Part shown: piece after piece, positions 46,161 to 55,322 of the stretch
Numbering within the stretch: the first letter of the stretch is position 1
Layout of the letters: each line of letters begins with the position of its first letter
DNA from: Streptomyces sp. NBC_01317
Lineage (GTDB): Bacteria > Actinomycetota > Actinomycetes > Streptomycetales > Streptomycetaceae
Direction: 5' to 3'
DNA: 64,000 nt
NCBI RefSeq assembly: GCF_035961655.1
Contig: NZ_CP108393.1
Span: forward strand, 6,465,001-6,529,000
Program-made: the position numbers and the translations under genes
The notes under the pieces: generated by a model
Databases searched by the model: none
What the model saw: only the letters and a program-made list of their open reading frames with translations
Told to the model about the DNA's origin: nothing

Positions 46161-47023
46161 GCGAGGACCCCAGGAGCGGGCGGAACGGACGGCGGGGGGC
46201 GGCGGAACGGGTCGCCGACTGCATCGCCGACTCCGCGGGAGGCATCACCTTCGACCTCGCGGGAGCCGCCGGGCCCGCCCCGGTGCTCGTCCTGCGCCGG
46301 CGCGACGGCGCCCCCGAGGACGGCACCGACCGGGAGGTACGGCTGCCGCTCACCGGAGGCGGCGGGGACGGGCCGGGGGCGGGCGCCGGGCCGGCGCTGC
46401 GGGCCGTGCTGCCCAGCACGGTGCATCTGGCCGAGGGGTGCTGGGACGTCAGGACGGGAGCCGACGGCGAACACGCCGTACGCCCCGGGGTCAGGGACGT
46501 ACGGGCCCTCGTGGACCGGATCCCCGGCTCGGACCGGGTCGCCGCCCGGATCCCGTACCCGACGGGCGACGGCCGCCTCGCCGTCCGCAGCTGGGTCCGC
46601 ACCCCGCACGCGGAGGCCGGCGCGATCCGCTGCGAGCGGGGCGCGATGACGGTCGGGGGAGTGCTGTACGGCGCCGAGGCGCGGCCCGGCGCGGTGGCCG
46701 AGGCGCGGCTGCGAGGCGGCGGCCGGGTCCACCGGGTCCCGGTCACCGGCCGGGGGTCGTCCTTCGCCTTCACCCTGCCGTTCGCCGTCCTGACCGACGT
46801 GCCGGTCGGGCGGCGGCAGCGGTGGGACCTGTGGCTGCGGCCCGCGCCGGCGGCGGACGGCATCCGGATCTCCCGCATCCTGGACGACATCTGGGACAAG
46901 CGGAACATCCTCGTCTACCCGCGTTTCGTCCGCCCCGGCCCGGAGGCCTGGTCGGCAGCGCCCTGTTACGCGGCCGACAACGGACTCTGCGTACGACTGG
47001 AGCCCGCCCCGGACAGACCCTAG
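46157..47023 (+). CDS. hypothetical protein co-translated with the glycosyltransferase
   Basis: 288 aa from ATG 46157. It appears beta-rich, with repeated short strands (EVRLPLTGGGG, RLAVRSWVRTPHAEAGAIRCERGAMTVGGVLYG, VHRVPVTGRGSSFAFTLPFAVLTDVPVGRRQRWDLWLRPA) and ends with ISRILDDIWDKRNILVYPRFVRP. Proteins of this look sit beside glycopolymer glycosyltransferases, so a glycan-associated role is plausible. No catalytic motif is evident. It ends about 30 bp before the hairpin element. Confidence 0.72.
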   Translation: MSEDPRSGRNGRRGAAERVADCIADSAGGITFDLAGAAGPAPVLVLRRRDGAPEDGTDREVRLPLTGGGGDGPGAGAGPALRAVLPSTVHLAEGCWDVRTGADGEHAVRPGVRDVRALVDRIPGSDRVAARIPYPTGDGRLAVRSWVRTPHAEAGAIRCERGAMTVGGVLYGAEARPGAVAEARLRGGGRVHRVPVTGRGSSFAFTLPFAVLTDVPVGRRQRWDLWLRPAPAADGIRISRILDDIWDKRNILVYPRFVRPGPEAWSAAPCYAADNGLCVRLEPAPDRP

Positions 47024-47051
47024 GGCCACGAAGATCCGCCGGACAGGCCCC

Positions 47052-47227
47052 AGGGCGTGTCCGCAAAGTGGGGCCTGGCTCGCGACGCCTGGCACGCGCG
47101 CTCGCGGCGTTGTCGGACCCACCCCGTACATCCAGTACGGGGTGGGTCCTCCGCCTTGCGATCGCACGCACCAGACCCCGCGAGCCCCGCCCTCCGGGCG
47201 GACGACCCCACTTTGCGGACACGCCCT
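47052..47227. mobile_element. 176-bp palindromic MITE-like element
   Basis: 22-bp perfect terminal inverted repeats (47052-47073 with 47206-47227, AGGGCGTGTCCGCAAAGTGG..). Inside is a second perfect 15-bp inverted repeat (47115-47129 with 47135-47149) around a 5-nt loop, and the arms between also pair imperfectly, so nearly the whole element can fold into one hairpin. No transposase gene. The right end provides the stop codon of the epoxide hydrolase. A clear target-site duplication is not seen. Confidence 0.72.
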
Positions 47228-48404
47228 AGCCGCGCACAGTCGAGAAGAAGGCCCGGACGTCCGCCACCAGCAGGTCCGGGACCTCCAGCGCAGCGAAGTG
47301 GCCGCCGCGCTCGAACTCCGACCAGTGGGTGAGCGTGTGGCCCGGTTCCGCGTACGCGCGGATCGCGATGTCCTCGCCGAAGTTCGCGACCCCCGTGGGC
47401 ACCCCGGAGTTCTTCCGCGGGCCCCACAGGCCGCCGTGCGCGTTCTCCCAGTACATCCGCGCCGAGGAACCGGCCGTACCGGTCAGCCAGTACAGCGTCG
47501 CGTTGGTCAGCAGGGTGTCCCGGTCGATCGCGTCCTCGGGCAGCGCGGCCGAGGAGTGCGTCCACTCCTTGAACTTCTCCATGATCCAGGCGAGCTGACC
47601 CGCCGGTGAGTCGTGCAGCCCGTACGCGAGGGTCTGCGGCCGGGTCGACTGGAGCGCGTTGTACCCCCAGCCGTCCGTCGTGAAGGCCTGGATCGCGGCG
47701 AGGCTCCGCCGCTCCCGGTCGGTGAGCCGCGCCACCTCGTCGTCGGAGAGGTCGCCGGACGGGATGAAGCCCACGGACGCGGCGTTCACATGGACGCCCA
47801 CCACCGCGTCCGGCGCCGCCCGGCCCAGCTCCGGCGAGACGATCGCCCCGATGTCGCCGCCCTGGGCGCCGTACCGCTCGTACCCGAGGCGCCGCATCAG
47901 CTCGGCCCACGCCGCGGCGGTCCGTACGTACGACCAGCCCTTGTCGCCGGTCGGCCCGGAGAAGCCGAAGCCGGGCAGGGAGGGGACCACCACGTGGAAC
48001 GCGTCGGCCGGGTCACCGCCGTGCGCGCGGGGGTCGCTCAGCGGTCCGATCACGTCGAGGAACTCCACGACCGAGCCGGGCCAGCCGTGCGTCAGGACCA
48101 GCGGCAGGGCGTCCGGCTCGGGGGAGCGGACGTGCAGGAAGTGGACGTTCTGCCCGTCGATCTCCGTGGTGAACTGCGGGAACCCGTTCAGCCTCGCCTC
48201 CTGCGCCCGCCAGTCGTAGCCGGTGCGCCAGTACTCCGCCAGATCCCGGACGTACGGGAGAGCCGCCCCGTACGCCCAGCCCGCGCCGGGCAGTTCGTCG
48301 GGCCAGCGGGTCCCGGTCAGCCGGGCCCGCAGGTCGTCGAGCCGCTCCTCGGCGATGTCGACACGGAAGGGGTGGATGCCCTGGTTCGTGCTGTTCTCGT
48401 TCAT
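47226..48404 (-). CDS. epoxide hydrolase, EPHX1-like alpha/beta hydrolase
   Basis: 392 aa from ATG 48404. The N-terminal EHN domain (about 8-115, [25 protein letters not shown]) precedes the hydrolase core with oxyanion motif [19 protein letters not shown], nucleophile region [17 protein letters not shown] (Asp), and the C-terminal His in [21 protein letters not shown]. It opens epoxides to diols, probably on a hydrophobic substrate. The TAG stop overlaps the end of the MITE-like element. Divergent from a WYL regulator 62 bp away that probably controls it. Confidence 0.93.
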   Translation of the reverse strand: MNENSTNQGIHPFRVDIAEERLDDLRARLTGTRWPDELPGAGWAYGAALPYVRDLAEYWRTGYDWRAQEARLNGFPQFTTEIDGQNVHFLHVRSPEPDALPLVLTHGWPGSVVEFLDVIGPLSDPRAHGGDPADAFHVVVPSLPGFGFSGPTGDKGWSYVRTAAAWAELMRRLGYERYGAQGGDIGAIVSPELGRAAPDAVVGVHVNAASVGFIPSGDLSDDEVARLTDRERRSLAAIQAFTTDGWGYNALQSTRPQTLAYGLHDSPAGQLAWIMEKFKEWTHSSAALPEDAIDRDTLLTNATLYWLTGTAGSSARMYWENAHGGLWGPRKNSGVPTGVANFGEDIAIRAYAEPGHTLTHWSEFERGGHFAALEVPDLLVADVRAFFSTVRG

Positions 48405-48445
48405 GTCTCCCACCGTAGGGAGACTTGCGGACAGGAACGGTCCGC
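48405..48445. promoter_or_regulatory. two adjacent inverted repeats in the divergent promoter
   Basis: GTCTCCC-ACCGTA-GGGAGAC (48405-48424) and GCGGAC-AGGAACG-GTCCGC (48427-48445), both perfect, fill the 62-bp gap between the epoxide hydrolase and WYL regulator genes. They are operator candidates for the WYL protein. Confidence 0.55.
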
Positions 48446-48466
48446 GACTCCTGGGAGACTGGCCCC

Positions 48467-49447
48467 ATGGTGGACACCTCGGCACGGCTCCTGCGCCTGC
48501 TCTCCCTGCTCCAGGCCCGCCGCGCCTGGTCCGGCGCCGACCTCGCGGACCGGCTCGGCATCACGCCGCGCACGGTACGGCGCGACGTCGACCGGCTGCG
48601 GGAACTGGGCTACCCGGTGAACGCCAGCCCGGGCACGGGCGGCGGCTACCAGCTGGGCGCGGGCGCCGAGCTGCCGCCGCTGCTCCTGGACGACGAGGAG
48701 GCCGTCGCGGTCGCCGTCGGCCTGCGGACCGCCGCCGGGCAGGGCATCGAGGGCATCGGCGAGACGTTCGTACGCGCCCTGGCCAAGCTGGAACAGGTGC
48801 TGCCGGACCGGCTGCGCCGCCGCGTGAGCGCCCTCAACGCCTTCACCGTTCCCCTGCTGCGCGGCGCCTGGGGCACGCCGGTCGACCCGGCCGTGCTCAC
48901 CGAGCTGGCCAACGCCTGCCGGGACGGCGAGCGGCTGCGCTTCGCCTATCAGGACCACGACGGCGCCGAGACCCGCCGCACGGTGGAACCGCACCGGCTG
49001 GTGTGCACCGAGCACCGCTGGTACCTGGTGGCCTGGGACACCGACCGGGCGGACTGGCGCACGTTCCGGGTGGACCGGATCACTCCCACGCCACCGCACG
49101 GCCCCCGCTTCCCTCCGCGTGAGGCGCCCGCCGGGGATCTCGCCGCCTATGTCTCGCGCGGCGTCTCGACCCGGGTCTACGCGACCGAGGCGGTGATCAG
49201 GCTCCCCGTCTCCGCCGAGGAGGCGGCGCGGTCCGTCTCGCCGTCCACGGGCGTCCTGGAGGCCGTCGACGCGCACAGCTGCCTGCTGCGCACCGGCGCG
49301 CGGAGCATGGAGGTCATGGCCTTCCACGTGCTGTCCGTGGGCCTGGACTTCGAGGTGGTGGAGCCGCCGGAGCTGGTCGACCACATCAGGACCCTGCGGG
49401 ACCGGCTGTCGCGGGCCCTGCCCGGCACTGACGCGGCACTTACTTGA
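48467..49447 (+). CDS. WYL-domain transcriptional regulator (YafY/DeoR-type HTH)
   Basis: 326 aa from ATG 48467 with GGGAG 9 nt upstream. The N-terminal helix-turn-helix reads [45 protein letters not shown]. The WYL domain is about 140-230, with [23 protein letters not shown] in place of the literal W-Y-L, and a WCX C-terminal region ends the protein. These proteins sense nucleic acid or small ligands and often repress a divergent neighbour, here the epoxide hydrolase gene. Confidence 0.92.
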   Translation: MVDTSARLLRLLSLLQARRAWSGADLADRLGITPRTVRRDVDRLRELGYPVNASPGTGGGYQLGAGAELPPLLLDDEEAVAVAVGLRTAAGQGIEGIGETFVRALAKLEQVLPDRLRRRVSALNAFTVPLLRGAWGTPVDPAVLTELANACRDGERLRFAYQDHDGAETRRTVEPHRLVCTEHRWYLVAWDTDRADWRTFRVDRITPTPPHGPRFPPREAPAGDLAAYVSRGVSTRVYATEAVIRLPVSAEEAARSVSPSTGVLEAVDAHSCLLRTGARSMEVMAFHVLSVGLDFEVVEPPELVDHIRTLRDRLSRALPGTDAALT

Positions 49448-49777
49448 GTCCGAAGTGACCGAAAACGAACGGGTCGGCCGTGTCCGCCGTCGGCGGATCG
49501 TGCGAGGGAATCGTGAATTCCGCATGGTCCGACAATTCTCCGGCGCTCTCGCGGGGACGGCGTCGGCGTGAATTCGGTAAGGGTGAATTTATGTGATCTT
49601 AGGGGGCGTGGAATTACTCCGGAGTGCCGAATCGGAGGGCCGAACGAGTGAAGTCGGGGCGTTGCGCCAGTGGGCGTGATCCTGTGACACAAGTGTGACG
49701 GCGGACCGGCGGGAACGGCCCGTGCCGGGCGATTGCCCCGCTTCCTTCCTCGCCCCGGGGCGCCTACCGTGAGTGGC
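49448..49777. other. intergenic region, locally A/T-richer
   Basis: 330 bp between the WYL gene and the small inhibitor-like gene. The part around 49570-49620 (GTGAATTTATGTGATCTTAG) is unusually A/T-rich for this genome. A TACCGT at 49765-49770 could be a -10 box for a nearly leaderless downstream transcript. No gene seen. Confidence 0.45.
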
Positions 49778-49993
49778 ATGGCACCCACACCGACCCCCCA
49801 GGACCCGCCCTCCGACGACCTCGGTTCGTACGTGGGCCTCGACGCCGACGACGCCGGGAACCGGGCCCGGCAGCGGGGCTGGACGACGGTCCGGGCCCTG
49901 CCGCCGGGCGCGATCATCACCATGGAGTACGTGGTGGGGCGCCTCAATTTCGAGGTCGAGCACAACCGGGTGGTGCGCTGCTGGCGCGGCTGA
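49778..49993 (+). CDS. small I78-family peptidase inhibitor-like protein
   Basis: 71 aa from ATG 49778. The sequence GSYVGLDADDAGNRARQRGWTTVRALPPGAIITMEYVVGRLNFEVEHNRVVRCWRG resembles the I78 inhibitor fold: a helix, then VRxLPPGAxITMEY, RLNFEV and a final strand with Cys. I78 proteins inhibit serine proteases. No signal peptide is visible, so a cytosolic role or a non-inhibitor function is possible. A terminator follows directly. Confidence 0.68.
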   Translation: MAPTPTPQDPPSDDLGSYVGLDADDAGNRARQRGWTTVRALPPGAIITMEYVVGRLNFEVEHNRVVRCWRG

Positions 49994-50012
49994 AACGCGG
50001 CACGTGCGCGGG

Positions 50013-50044
50013 AAAGGCCCCCGGCATGGCGGGGGCCTTTCGTG
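50013..50044 (+). terminator. terminator after the I78-like gene
   Basis: AAAGGCCCCC (50013-50022) pairs with GGGGGCCTTT (50031-50040), 8-nt loop, ending in TTTCGT. Confidence 0.78.
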
Positions 50045-50081
50045 TCCTGAAAGCCCCTCCTGGGGCGTCCTGGGCGGCCGC

Positions 50082-51074
50082 TCAGCCGCCCGTCACCGGC
50101 CTGGAGCGCGGCGGACGGCGGCTGCCGGCCGGGGTGATGGGCGTACGTTCCGAGCGGATCGCGTGCGGGCGCGGCTGCGTGAGCTGCGACGGGGGCCGCC
50201 CCGCCGCCGTCCGCCCGGGATGACCGGCGCCGATCGGCTCGCGGGGCGCGTCGTCGTCCTCCGGGTGTCCTGACCGCACCGGGACCGGCCGGGGGCCGCC
50301 CGCGGCGACCGGGGCCGGCGCCGCGAGCCGCCTGCGGGCGCGCAGCCGGTCCAGGACGGAGTCCCGTACGGCGAGGATCGCGCGCTCCATCCGGCCGATC
50401 ATCGGCTCGCACCACGGCAGGGCGAGCAGGATCAGCAGCCCCGCCGCCCAGCCCAGGAGCACGTCGCTCAGCCAGTGCGTACCCAGGTAGACGGTGGTCG
50501 CGCCGACCCCCAGGGCCACCATGGACGACGTGATCGACAGATACCGCCTGGCCCGGGGCGTACTGGCCAGATAGGCCAGGATTCCCCAGGTCACGACGGC
50601 GTTGGCGGTGTGTCCCGAAGGAAATATATCGCCGCCCGCGAAGAGCTCCGCGGAGCCGATCTGGGTCGCGTAGTGGGGGCCGAGCCGCCCGAGGCCGATC
50701 TTGACCGCCCCGACGGTGATGTTGAGCAGCAGCAGGGCGGTGCCCAGGGCCAGCAGGGGCCGCACCGTGTGCTGGCGCCAGGAGCGCCACCCGAGCCAGG
50801 CCGCGATCATCACGGCCGTGGGGCCGCGCTGCCCGAGCACCACGAAGTAGTCGAGGAAGGCGTGGAGTCCCGGCCACTGCTGGTACGGCCGGAACAGCAT
50901 GACTTTCCAGTCGAGGGTCACCAGCCAGGAATCGGCGAGCACGGCGATCACGATGGCGAGATAGAACGCCAACGTTCCGCCGAGGAGAGCCTTGCGGGTG
51001 CGACTCATCCGCGGGATCTCTATCTTCGGCGGCTCCGGCTCCCGATCCAGGCGGGCAAAGATGTTGGTGCGCAC
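50082..51074 (-). CDS. PAP2-family membrane phosphatase
   Basis: 330 aa from GTG 51074; no clear ribosome-binding site. About six membrane segments between residues 28 and 230. Phosphatase motifs: VKIGLGRLGPHYA (motif 1, ending GP where RP is usual), IFPSGHTANAVVTWG (PSGH) and TTVYLGTHWLSDVLLGW (H-x3-D). The C-terminal 90 residues are basic, Pro-rich and disordered. Substrates of the family are lipid phosphates such as undecaprenyl or phosphatidyl phosphates; the active site would face outward. Confidence 0.88.
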   Translation of the reverse strand: MRTNIFARLDREPEPPKIEIPRMSRTRKALLGGTLAFYLAIVIAVLADSWLVTLDWKVMLFRPYQQWPGLHAFLDYFVVLGQRGPTAVMIAAWLGWRSWRQHTVRPLLALGTALLLLNITVGAVKIGLGRLGPHYATQIGSAELFAGGDIFPSGHTANAVVTWGILAYLASTPRARRYLSITSSMVALGVGATTVYLGTHWLSDVLLGWAAGLLILLALPWCEPMIGRMERAILAVRDSVLDRLRARRRLAAPAPVAAGGPRPVPVRSGHPEDDDAPREPIGAGHPGRTAAGRPPSQLTQPRPHAIRSERTPITPAGSRRPPRSRPVTGG

Positions 51075-51506
51075 GTAATCGACGTTACAGCGAGTGAGTG
51101 ACCGAACAGGGCGATCAGGTCTCTTTGTGATGACGATGTGATGTGGAGTATGTCTCAGGTCACGGTTTATCCGGCCTGGTTCCCGAAATCCAAGGGACCC
51201 CGAACCCTATTCACCGGCATGGCGTTACCGGAACTGTCTTTGTGCGGAACAGAATGAGTTCACCGGGACGCCGTGTGGAATTTCCCCGCCGCTTGCGGGA
51301 GCCCCGGCCGCGACGGAGGCGGCCGGTGTGGCGCACGCCACACCGGATGATCCGAACCGTGAGACCTGCACCACGTGACATGCGCGTTCCCTCGCGTACT
51401 GTGGCGGATCACCCGCGCGTCGATGCGGGGTCGCTGCGGGTTGCCCGGTGGGTCCAGGGTCCCGGTCGGCCCTCCGAGTGCGGGGGACGCATCGGGAGGT
51501 ACTCAG
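51075..51506. other. divergent intergenic region
   Basis: 432 bp between the PAP2 phosphatase and the MFS exporter. Only the exporter's ribosome-binding site GGGAGGT (51494-51500) is clear. Reading frames here are non-conserved upstream extensions of the exporter ORF. Confidence 0.45.
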
Positions 51507-53291
51507 ATGACCGGGACCACCACGGCCGCAGCACGGTCGCGCGCCGCCGTCGGCGGTGCCAACCGCTGGGTCGTCCTGGTCGTCCTCTGTGTCAGCCTGC
51601 TGCTGGTCGCGCTGGACGCGACCGTGCTGCACGTGGCCGTCCCCTCCGTCACCGAGGACCTGAACCCCAGCGGCGTCCAGCTGCTCTGGATCGTGGACGC
51701 CTATCCGCTGGTCTGCGCCGCCCTGCTGATCCTCTTCGGCACCCTCGGCGACCGCATCGGGCGCCGGCGGGTGCTGCTGCTCGGGTACGGGCTCTTCGCG
51801 GCCGCCTCCGCCGTCGCCGCCTTCGCGGGCTCGCCCACGGTGCTGATCGGGGCACGCGCCCTGCTCGGCGTCGGCGGCGCGATGATCATGCCGGCGACCT
51901 TGTCCATCCTCCGCGCGGTCTTCCCCGACCGGCGGGAGCGGGCGGTGGCCATCGGCGTGTGGACGGCGGTCGCCGCGGTCGGCGCCGCCGTGGGGCCCGT
52001 CCTCGGCGGCTTCCTCGTCGAGCACTTCTGGTGGGGCTCGGTCTTCCTGATCAACCTTCCGCTGCTCGCGGTCATCCTGCCGCTCGGCCGCGTGGTGCTC
52101 CCCGAGTCCAAGGGCGGTTCCGACGGCCCCTGGGACGTGCTCGGCGCGCTCATGGCGGCGGCGGGAGTCCTCGGCCTGGTCTTCGGCGTGAAGCGCCTCG
52201 GCGCCGGAGAGAGCCCGCTCGGCCCCACCACCCTCGTCCCGCTCTGCGTCGGCGCCGCTCTGCTGGTCCTCTTCGTACGGAGGCAGCGCCGCCGGGCCAA
52301 CCCGCTGATCGACATGCGGATGTTCGCCAGGCCCACGTTCTCCGTCTCCATCGGCTGCATCGTCCTCGCGATGCTGGCGCTGGTCGGCCTGGAGCTGATC
52401 GCCGTCCAGTACCTCCAGCTGGTGCTGGGGCTCAGCCCGCTGGAGACCGGGCTGCGGCTGCTGCCGCTGACCTTCGCCGCGATGGCCGCCGGCGCCACGG
52501 GATCGCTCACCCTGCGCCGGGTGGGGCCACGCCGGATGGTGTCCTGGGGCTTCGCCCTCACCGCCGCCGCCGTGCTGCTGCTCGTGATGATGGGCCAGCA
52601 CGACCGGCCGGGGCTGCTGACCGCCGCGTTCGTCCTGCTCGGCTTCGGGGTGCAGTCCACGCTCTTCGGCGCGTACGAGTCGATGCTCAGCGAGGCCCCC
52701 GCCGAACAGGCGGGCGGGGCCGCCGCCATCGGCGAGACGTCGTACCAGCTCGGCGCGGGCATGGGGATCGCCCTCCTCGGCAGTGTGATGAACGCGTCCT
52801 ACGCGCCCGCCCTGTCGTCCGTGAAGGGCGTCCGGAAGTCCGACTCCACGGCCGCCTCCCAGTCCCTCGGGGAGGCCTACCAGGTCGCGAACCGGCTGGG
52901 CGGACCCGCCGGGGACTCCCTGCGGAGCGCCGCCCGCCACGCGTACGTCCACGGACTGCACGTCACCCTGCTGGTCAGCGCGGCCCTGCTGCTGCTCGGC
53001 GCGCTGGCCGCGCTGCGGCTGCCCCGGATCATGGAATGCCCGGCGCCCGGCAGCCCTGAGGCCGTCGCGGCGGGTGCGCCGGAGCCGGTGGGGTCCTCAA
53101 CGGCCCCGGCCGCGCCGGCGACTCCGGAGGCGGCGGTACGCGAGCCGGCGGGCGCGATACCGGGACAGCGGGCGCAGGAGCGTCACGTACCGGACCTCCG
53201 CAAGGCCGCGCCACCGGAGAAGGAGAAGGAGAAGCAGCCGGCCTCCTCACACCGGCGGCCCGCCCTGGTGCCCCGCGGCCCGTCCGGCTGA
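51507..53291 (+). CDS. DHA2-type (14-TMS) MFS drug exporter
   Basis: 594 aa from ATG 51507 with GGGAGGT 6 nt upstream. Hydrophobic segments from about residue 20 to 505 fit 14 helices; LDATVLHVAVPSVTEDL is the family motif D1 in helix 1, FGTLGDRIGRRRVLLLGYG is motif A, and GAAVGPVLGGFLVEHFWWGSVFLINLP is motif C. Such proteins export lipophilic cations and antibiotics by proton antiport (QacA/SmvA/LfrA group). The last 85 residues form a hydrophilic Pro/Ala tail ending in Lys/Glu repeats. No adjacent TetR regulator. Confidence 0.92.
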   Translation: MTGTTTAAARSRAAVGGANRWVVLVVLCVSLLLVALDATVLHVAVPSVTEDLNPSGVQLLWIVDAYPLVCAALLILFGTLGDRIGRRRVLLLGYGLFAAASAVAAFAGSPTVLIGARALLGVGGAMIMPATLSILRAVFPDRRERAVAIGVWTAVAAVGAAVGPVLGGFLVEHFWWGSVFLINLPLLAVILPLGRVVLPESKGGSDGPWDVLGALMAAAGVLGLVFGVKRLGAGESPLGPTTLVPLCVGAALLVLFVRRQRRRANPLIDMRMFARPTFSVSIGCIVLAMLALVGLELIAVQYLQLVLGLSPLETGLRLLPLTFAAMAAGATGSLTLRRVGPRRMVSWGFALTAAAVLLLVMMGQHDRPGLLTAAFVLLGFGVQSTLFGAYESMLSEAPAEQAGGAAAIGETSYQLGAGMGIALLGSVMNASYAPALSSVKGVRKSDSTAASQSLGEAYQVANRLGGPAGDSLRSAARHAYVHGLHVTLLVSAALLLLGALAALRLPRIMECPAPGSPEAVAAGAPEPVGSSTAPAAPATPEAAVREPAGAIPGQRAQERHVPDLRKAAPPEKEKEKQPASSHRRPALVPRGPSG

Positions 53292-53417
53292 CACCGGCCC
53301 GCCCCCGGCCGCCCGTCCCCCGGGCGTTGCGGTCACCGCACCGGCGCCGTAACGTCTGCGCCGAGCCGTGACTAACACTGCTAGTTTGACCCGCGCGAGC
53401 CGCCGGAGGCAGCCCCC

Positions 53418-54605
53418 ATGCCCGTCCCGTCCTTCGACCCCGGTGATCCGCTCGGCCTCGACGACCTCCTCGACCCGGAGGACCTGGCGATCCGGGACAC
53501 CGTCCGGGCCTGGGCGGCCGACCGGGTCCTGCCGCACATCGCCGAGTGGTACGAGAAGGGCGAACTGCCCGTCCTGCGCGAACTGGCCAGGGAACTCGGC
53601 GGGCTGGGCGCGCTCGGCATGTCCCTGACCGGATACGGCTGCGCGGGCGCCACCGCCGTCCAGTACGGGCTCGCCTGCCTGGAGCTGGAGGCCGCCGACT
53701 CCGGTATCCGCTCCCTCGTCTCGGTCCAGGGCTCCCTCGCGATGTACGCGATCCACCGCTACGGCTCCGAGGAGCAGAAGCTCCGGTGGCTCCCCGGCAT
53801 GGCGGCCGGCGAGCTGATCGGCTGCTTCGGCCTGACCGAACCCGACCACGGCTCCGACCCGGCCGGGATGCGCACCCACGCCCGCCGCGACGGCTCCGAC
53901 TGGGTCCTCGACGGCCGCAAGATGTGGATCACCAACGGCTCGGTGGCCGACGTCGCCGTCGTCTGGGCGCAGACCACCGACCAGCCGGACGGGGTGCGGG
54001 GTTTCCTCGTACCGGCCGGCACCCCCGGTTTCTCCGCCCCGGAAATCACCCATAAGTGGTCGCTGCGTGCCTCGGTCACCAGCGAACTTGTCCTCGACGG
54101 GGTGAGGCTGCCGGCCGACGCCGTCCTTCCGGAGGTCTCGGGGCTGCGCGGACCGCTCAGCTGTCTCAACCACGCGCGGTACGGAATCGTCTGGGGCGCG
54201 ATGGGGGCGGCGCGGGCCGGTTTCGAGTCGGCGCTGGAGTACGCGCGGACGCGGGAGCAGTTCGGCCGGCCGATCGGCGGGTTCCAGCTCACCCAGGCCA
54301 AGCTCGCCGACATGGCCCTCGAACTCCACAAGGGCATCCTGCTCGCCCACCATCTGGGGCGGCGGATGGACGCCGGCCGGCTCCGCCCGGAACAGGTCAG
54401 CTTCGGGAAGCTGAACAACGTCCGGGAGGCCATCGGGATCTGCCGTACCGCGCGCACGATCCTCGGCGCCAACGGAATCTCGCTCGCCTATCCGGTCATG
54501 CGGCACGCGACGAACCTGGAGTCGGTTCTCACGTACGAGGGAACGGTCGAGATGCACCAGTTGGTCCTGGGCAAGGCGCTCACCGGTCTCGACGCCTTCC
54601 GGTGA
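53418..54605 (+). CDS. acyl-CoA dehydrogenase, glutaryl-CoA dehydrogenase-like
   Basis: 395 aa from ATG 53418. FAD-dependent fold with FGLTEPDHGSDPAGMRTHARR and KMWITNGSVADVAVVWAQT (flavin-binding), TREQFGRPIGGFQLTQAKLADM (central motif), and the catalytic Glu near 374 in LTYEGTVEMHQLVLGKALTG. Sequence style (SLVSVQGSLAMYAIHRYGSEEQK, GCFGLTEPD) is closest to glutaryl-CoA dehydrogenases, which oxidise and decarboxylate glutaryl-CoA in lysine and tryptophan breakdown. It stands alone as a single gene, convergent with sepF. Confidence 0.93.
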   Translation: MPVPSFDPGDPLGLDDLLDPEDLAIRDTVRAWAADRVLPHIAEWYEKGELPVLRELARELGGLGALGMSLTGYGCAGATAVQYGLACLELEAADSGIRSLVSVQGSLAMYAIHRYGSEEQKLRWLPGMAAGELIGCFGLTEPDHGSDPAGMRTHARRDGSDWVLDGRKMWITNGSVADVAVVWAQTTDQPDGVRGFLVPAGTPGFSAPEITHKWSLRASVTSELVLDGVRLPADAVLPEVSGLRGPLSCLNHARYGIVWGAMGAARAGFESALEYARTREQFGRPIGGFQLTQAKLADMALELHKGILLAHHLGRRMDAGRLRPEQVSFGKLNNVREAIGICRTARTILGANGISLAYPVMRHATNLESVLTYEGTVEMHQLVLGKALTGLDAFR

Positions 54606-54623
54606 TCCGGGAGATTCCCGGAT
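54605..54623. terminator. bidirectional hairpin between convergent genes
   Basis: ATCCGGGA-GAT-TCCCGGAT, a perfect 8-bp stem starting at the acyl-CoA dehydrogenase stop and lying 30 bp from the sepF stop. Confidence 0.55.
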
Positions 54624-54652
54624 GAAACCGGACGGACCGGTGCGCGCCCCGC

Positions 54653-55084
54653 TCAGCTCTGGTTGAAGAAGCCGTCCTGCGCGCGGCCCGCGGGGTCGCC
54701 GCTGACGATCTCGGTGTCGGCGGGGGTCAGCAGGAAGACCCGGGTGGCCACGCGCTCGATCGAGCCGCGCAGCCCGAAGGCCAGCCCGGCGGCGAAGTCC
54801 ACGACCCGCTTGGCGTCGGAGGGCTCCATGGCGGTGAGGTTCATGATGACCGGGGTGCCGGCCCGGAAGAGCTCGCCGATGTGCCGGGCGTCCCGGAAGC
54901 CGTCCGGGGACACCGTGGCGATCCTGCGGTCCTCATGGACGGCCTCGGAGGCGACCCGCGCCCGGGGGTCGGTCTTCCAGGTGTCGTCGCTCTCCGCACC
55001 CTCGGCGTACTCGTCGTCGTAGTAACGCTCGTCGTTGTCCTCGACGAGGCCCAGCCAAGCACTCGCCTTGCGCACCGATCCCAT
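54653..55084 (-). CDS. SepF-like cell division protein
   Basis: 143 aa from ATG 55084. The N-terminal segment [28 protein letters not shown] is the short membrane-targeting/acidic linker form. The C-terminal SepF domain includes [63 protein letters not shown]. SepF anchors FtsZ to the membrane. Streptomyces has several SepF copies, the main one being in the ftsZ cluster; this lone gene is one of the paralogues. Confidence 0.92.
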   Translation of the reverse strand: MGSVRKASAWLGLVEDNDERYYDDEYAEGAESDDTWKTDPRARVASEAVHEDRRIATVSPDGFRDARHIGELFRAGTPVIMNLTAMEPSDAKRVVDFAAGLAFGLRGSIERVATRVFLLTPADTEIVSGDPAGRAQDGFFNQS

Positions 55085-55322
55085 GGACGCCTCCTCTCAC
55101 CGCGGTCACTAGTGGTTCCGCACTCCCTATGGTCGACCATGATGCGGATTCCGCGCCAAGGGGATAGCCGCCGCACAGGGCATTCGTGACGGTACTGGTG
55201 CAGAAGATGTGGCGGTTCGTCAAGGTTCCTCCTGCGTACGGGCCCTGAGGAAGTACAAAATATGACGTTCCGGCCAGATGGGTGACGCGGGGGTCGTACG
55301 GGTGAACGGAGGAGTCGATACG

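Noticed and set aside
47020..47910. ORFs within and beside the hairpin element (for example plus strand 47057-47332)
   Set aside because: They are produced by the palindrome and end in the epoxide hydrolase gene on the wrong strand.
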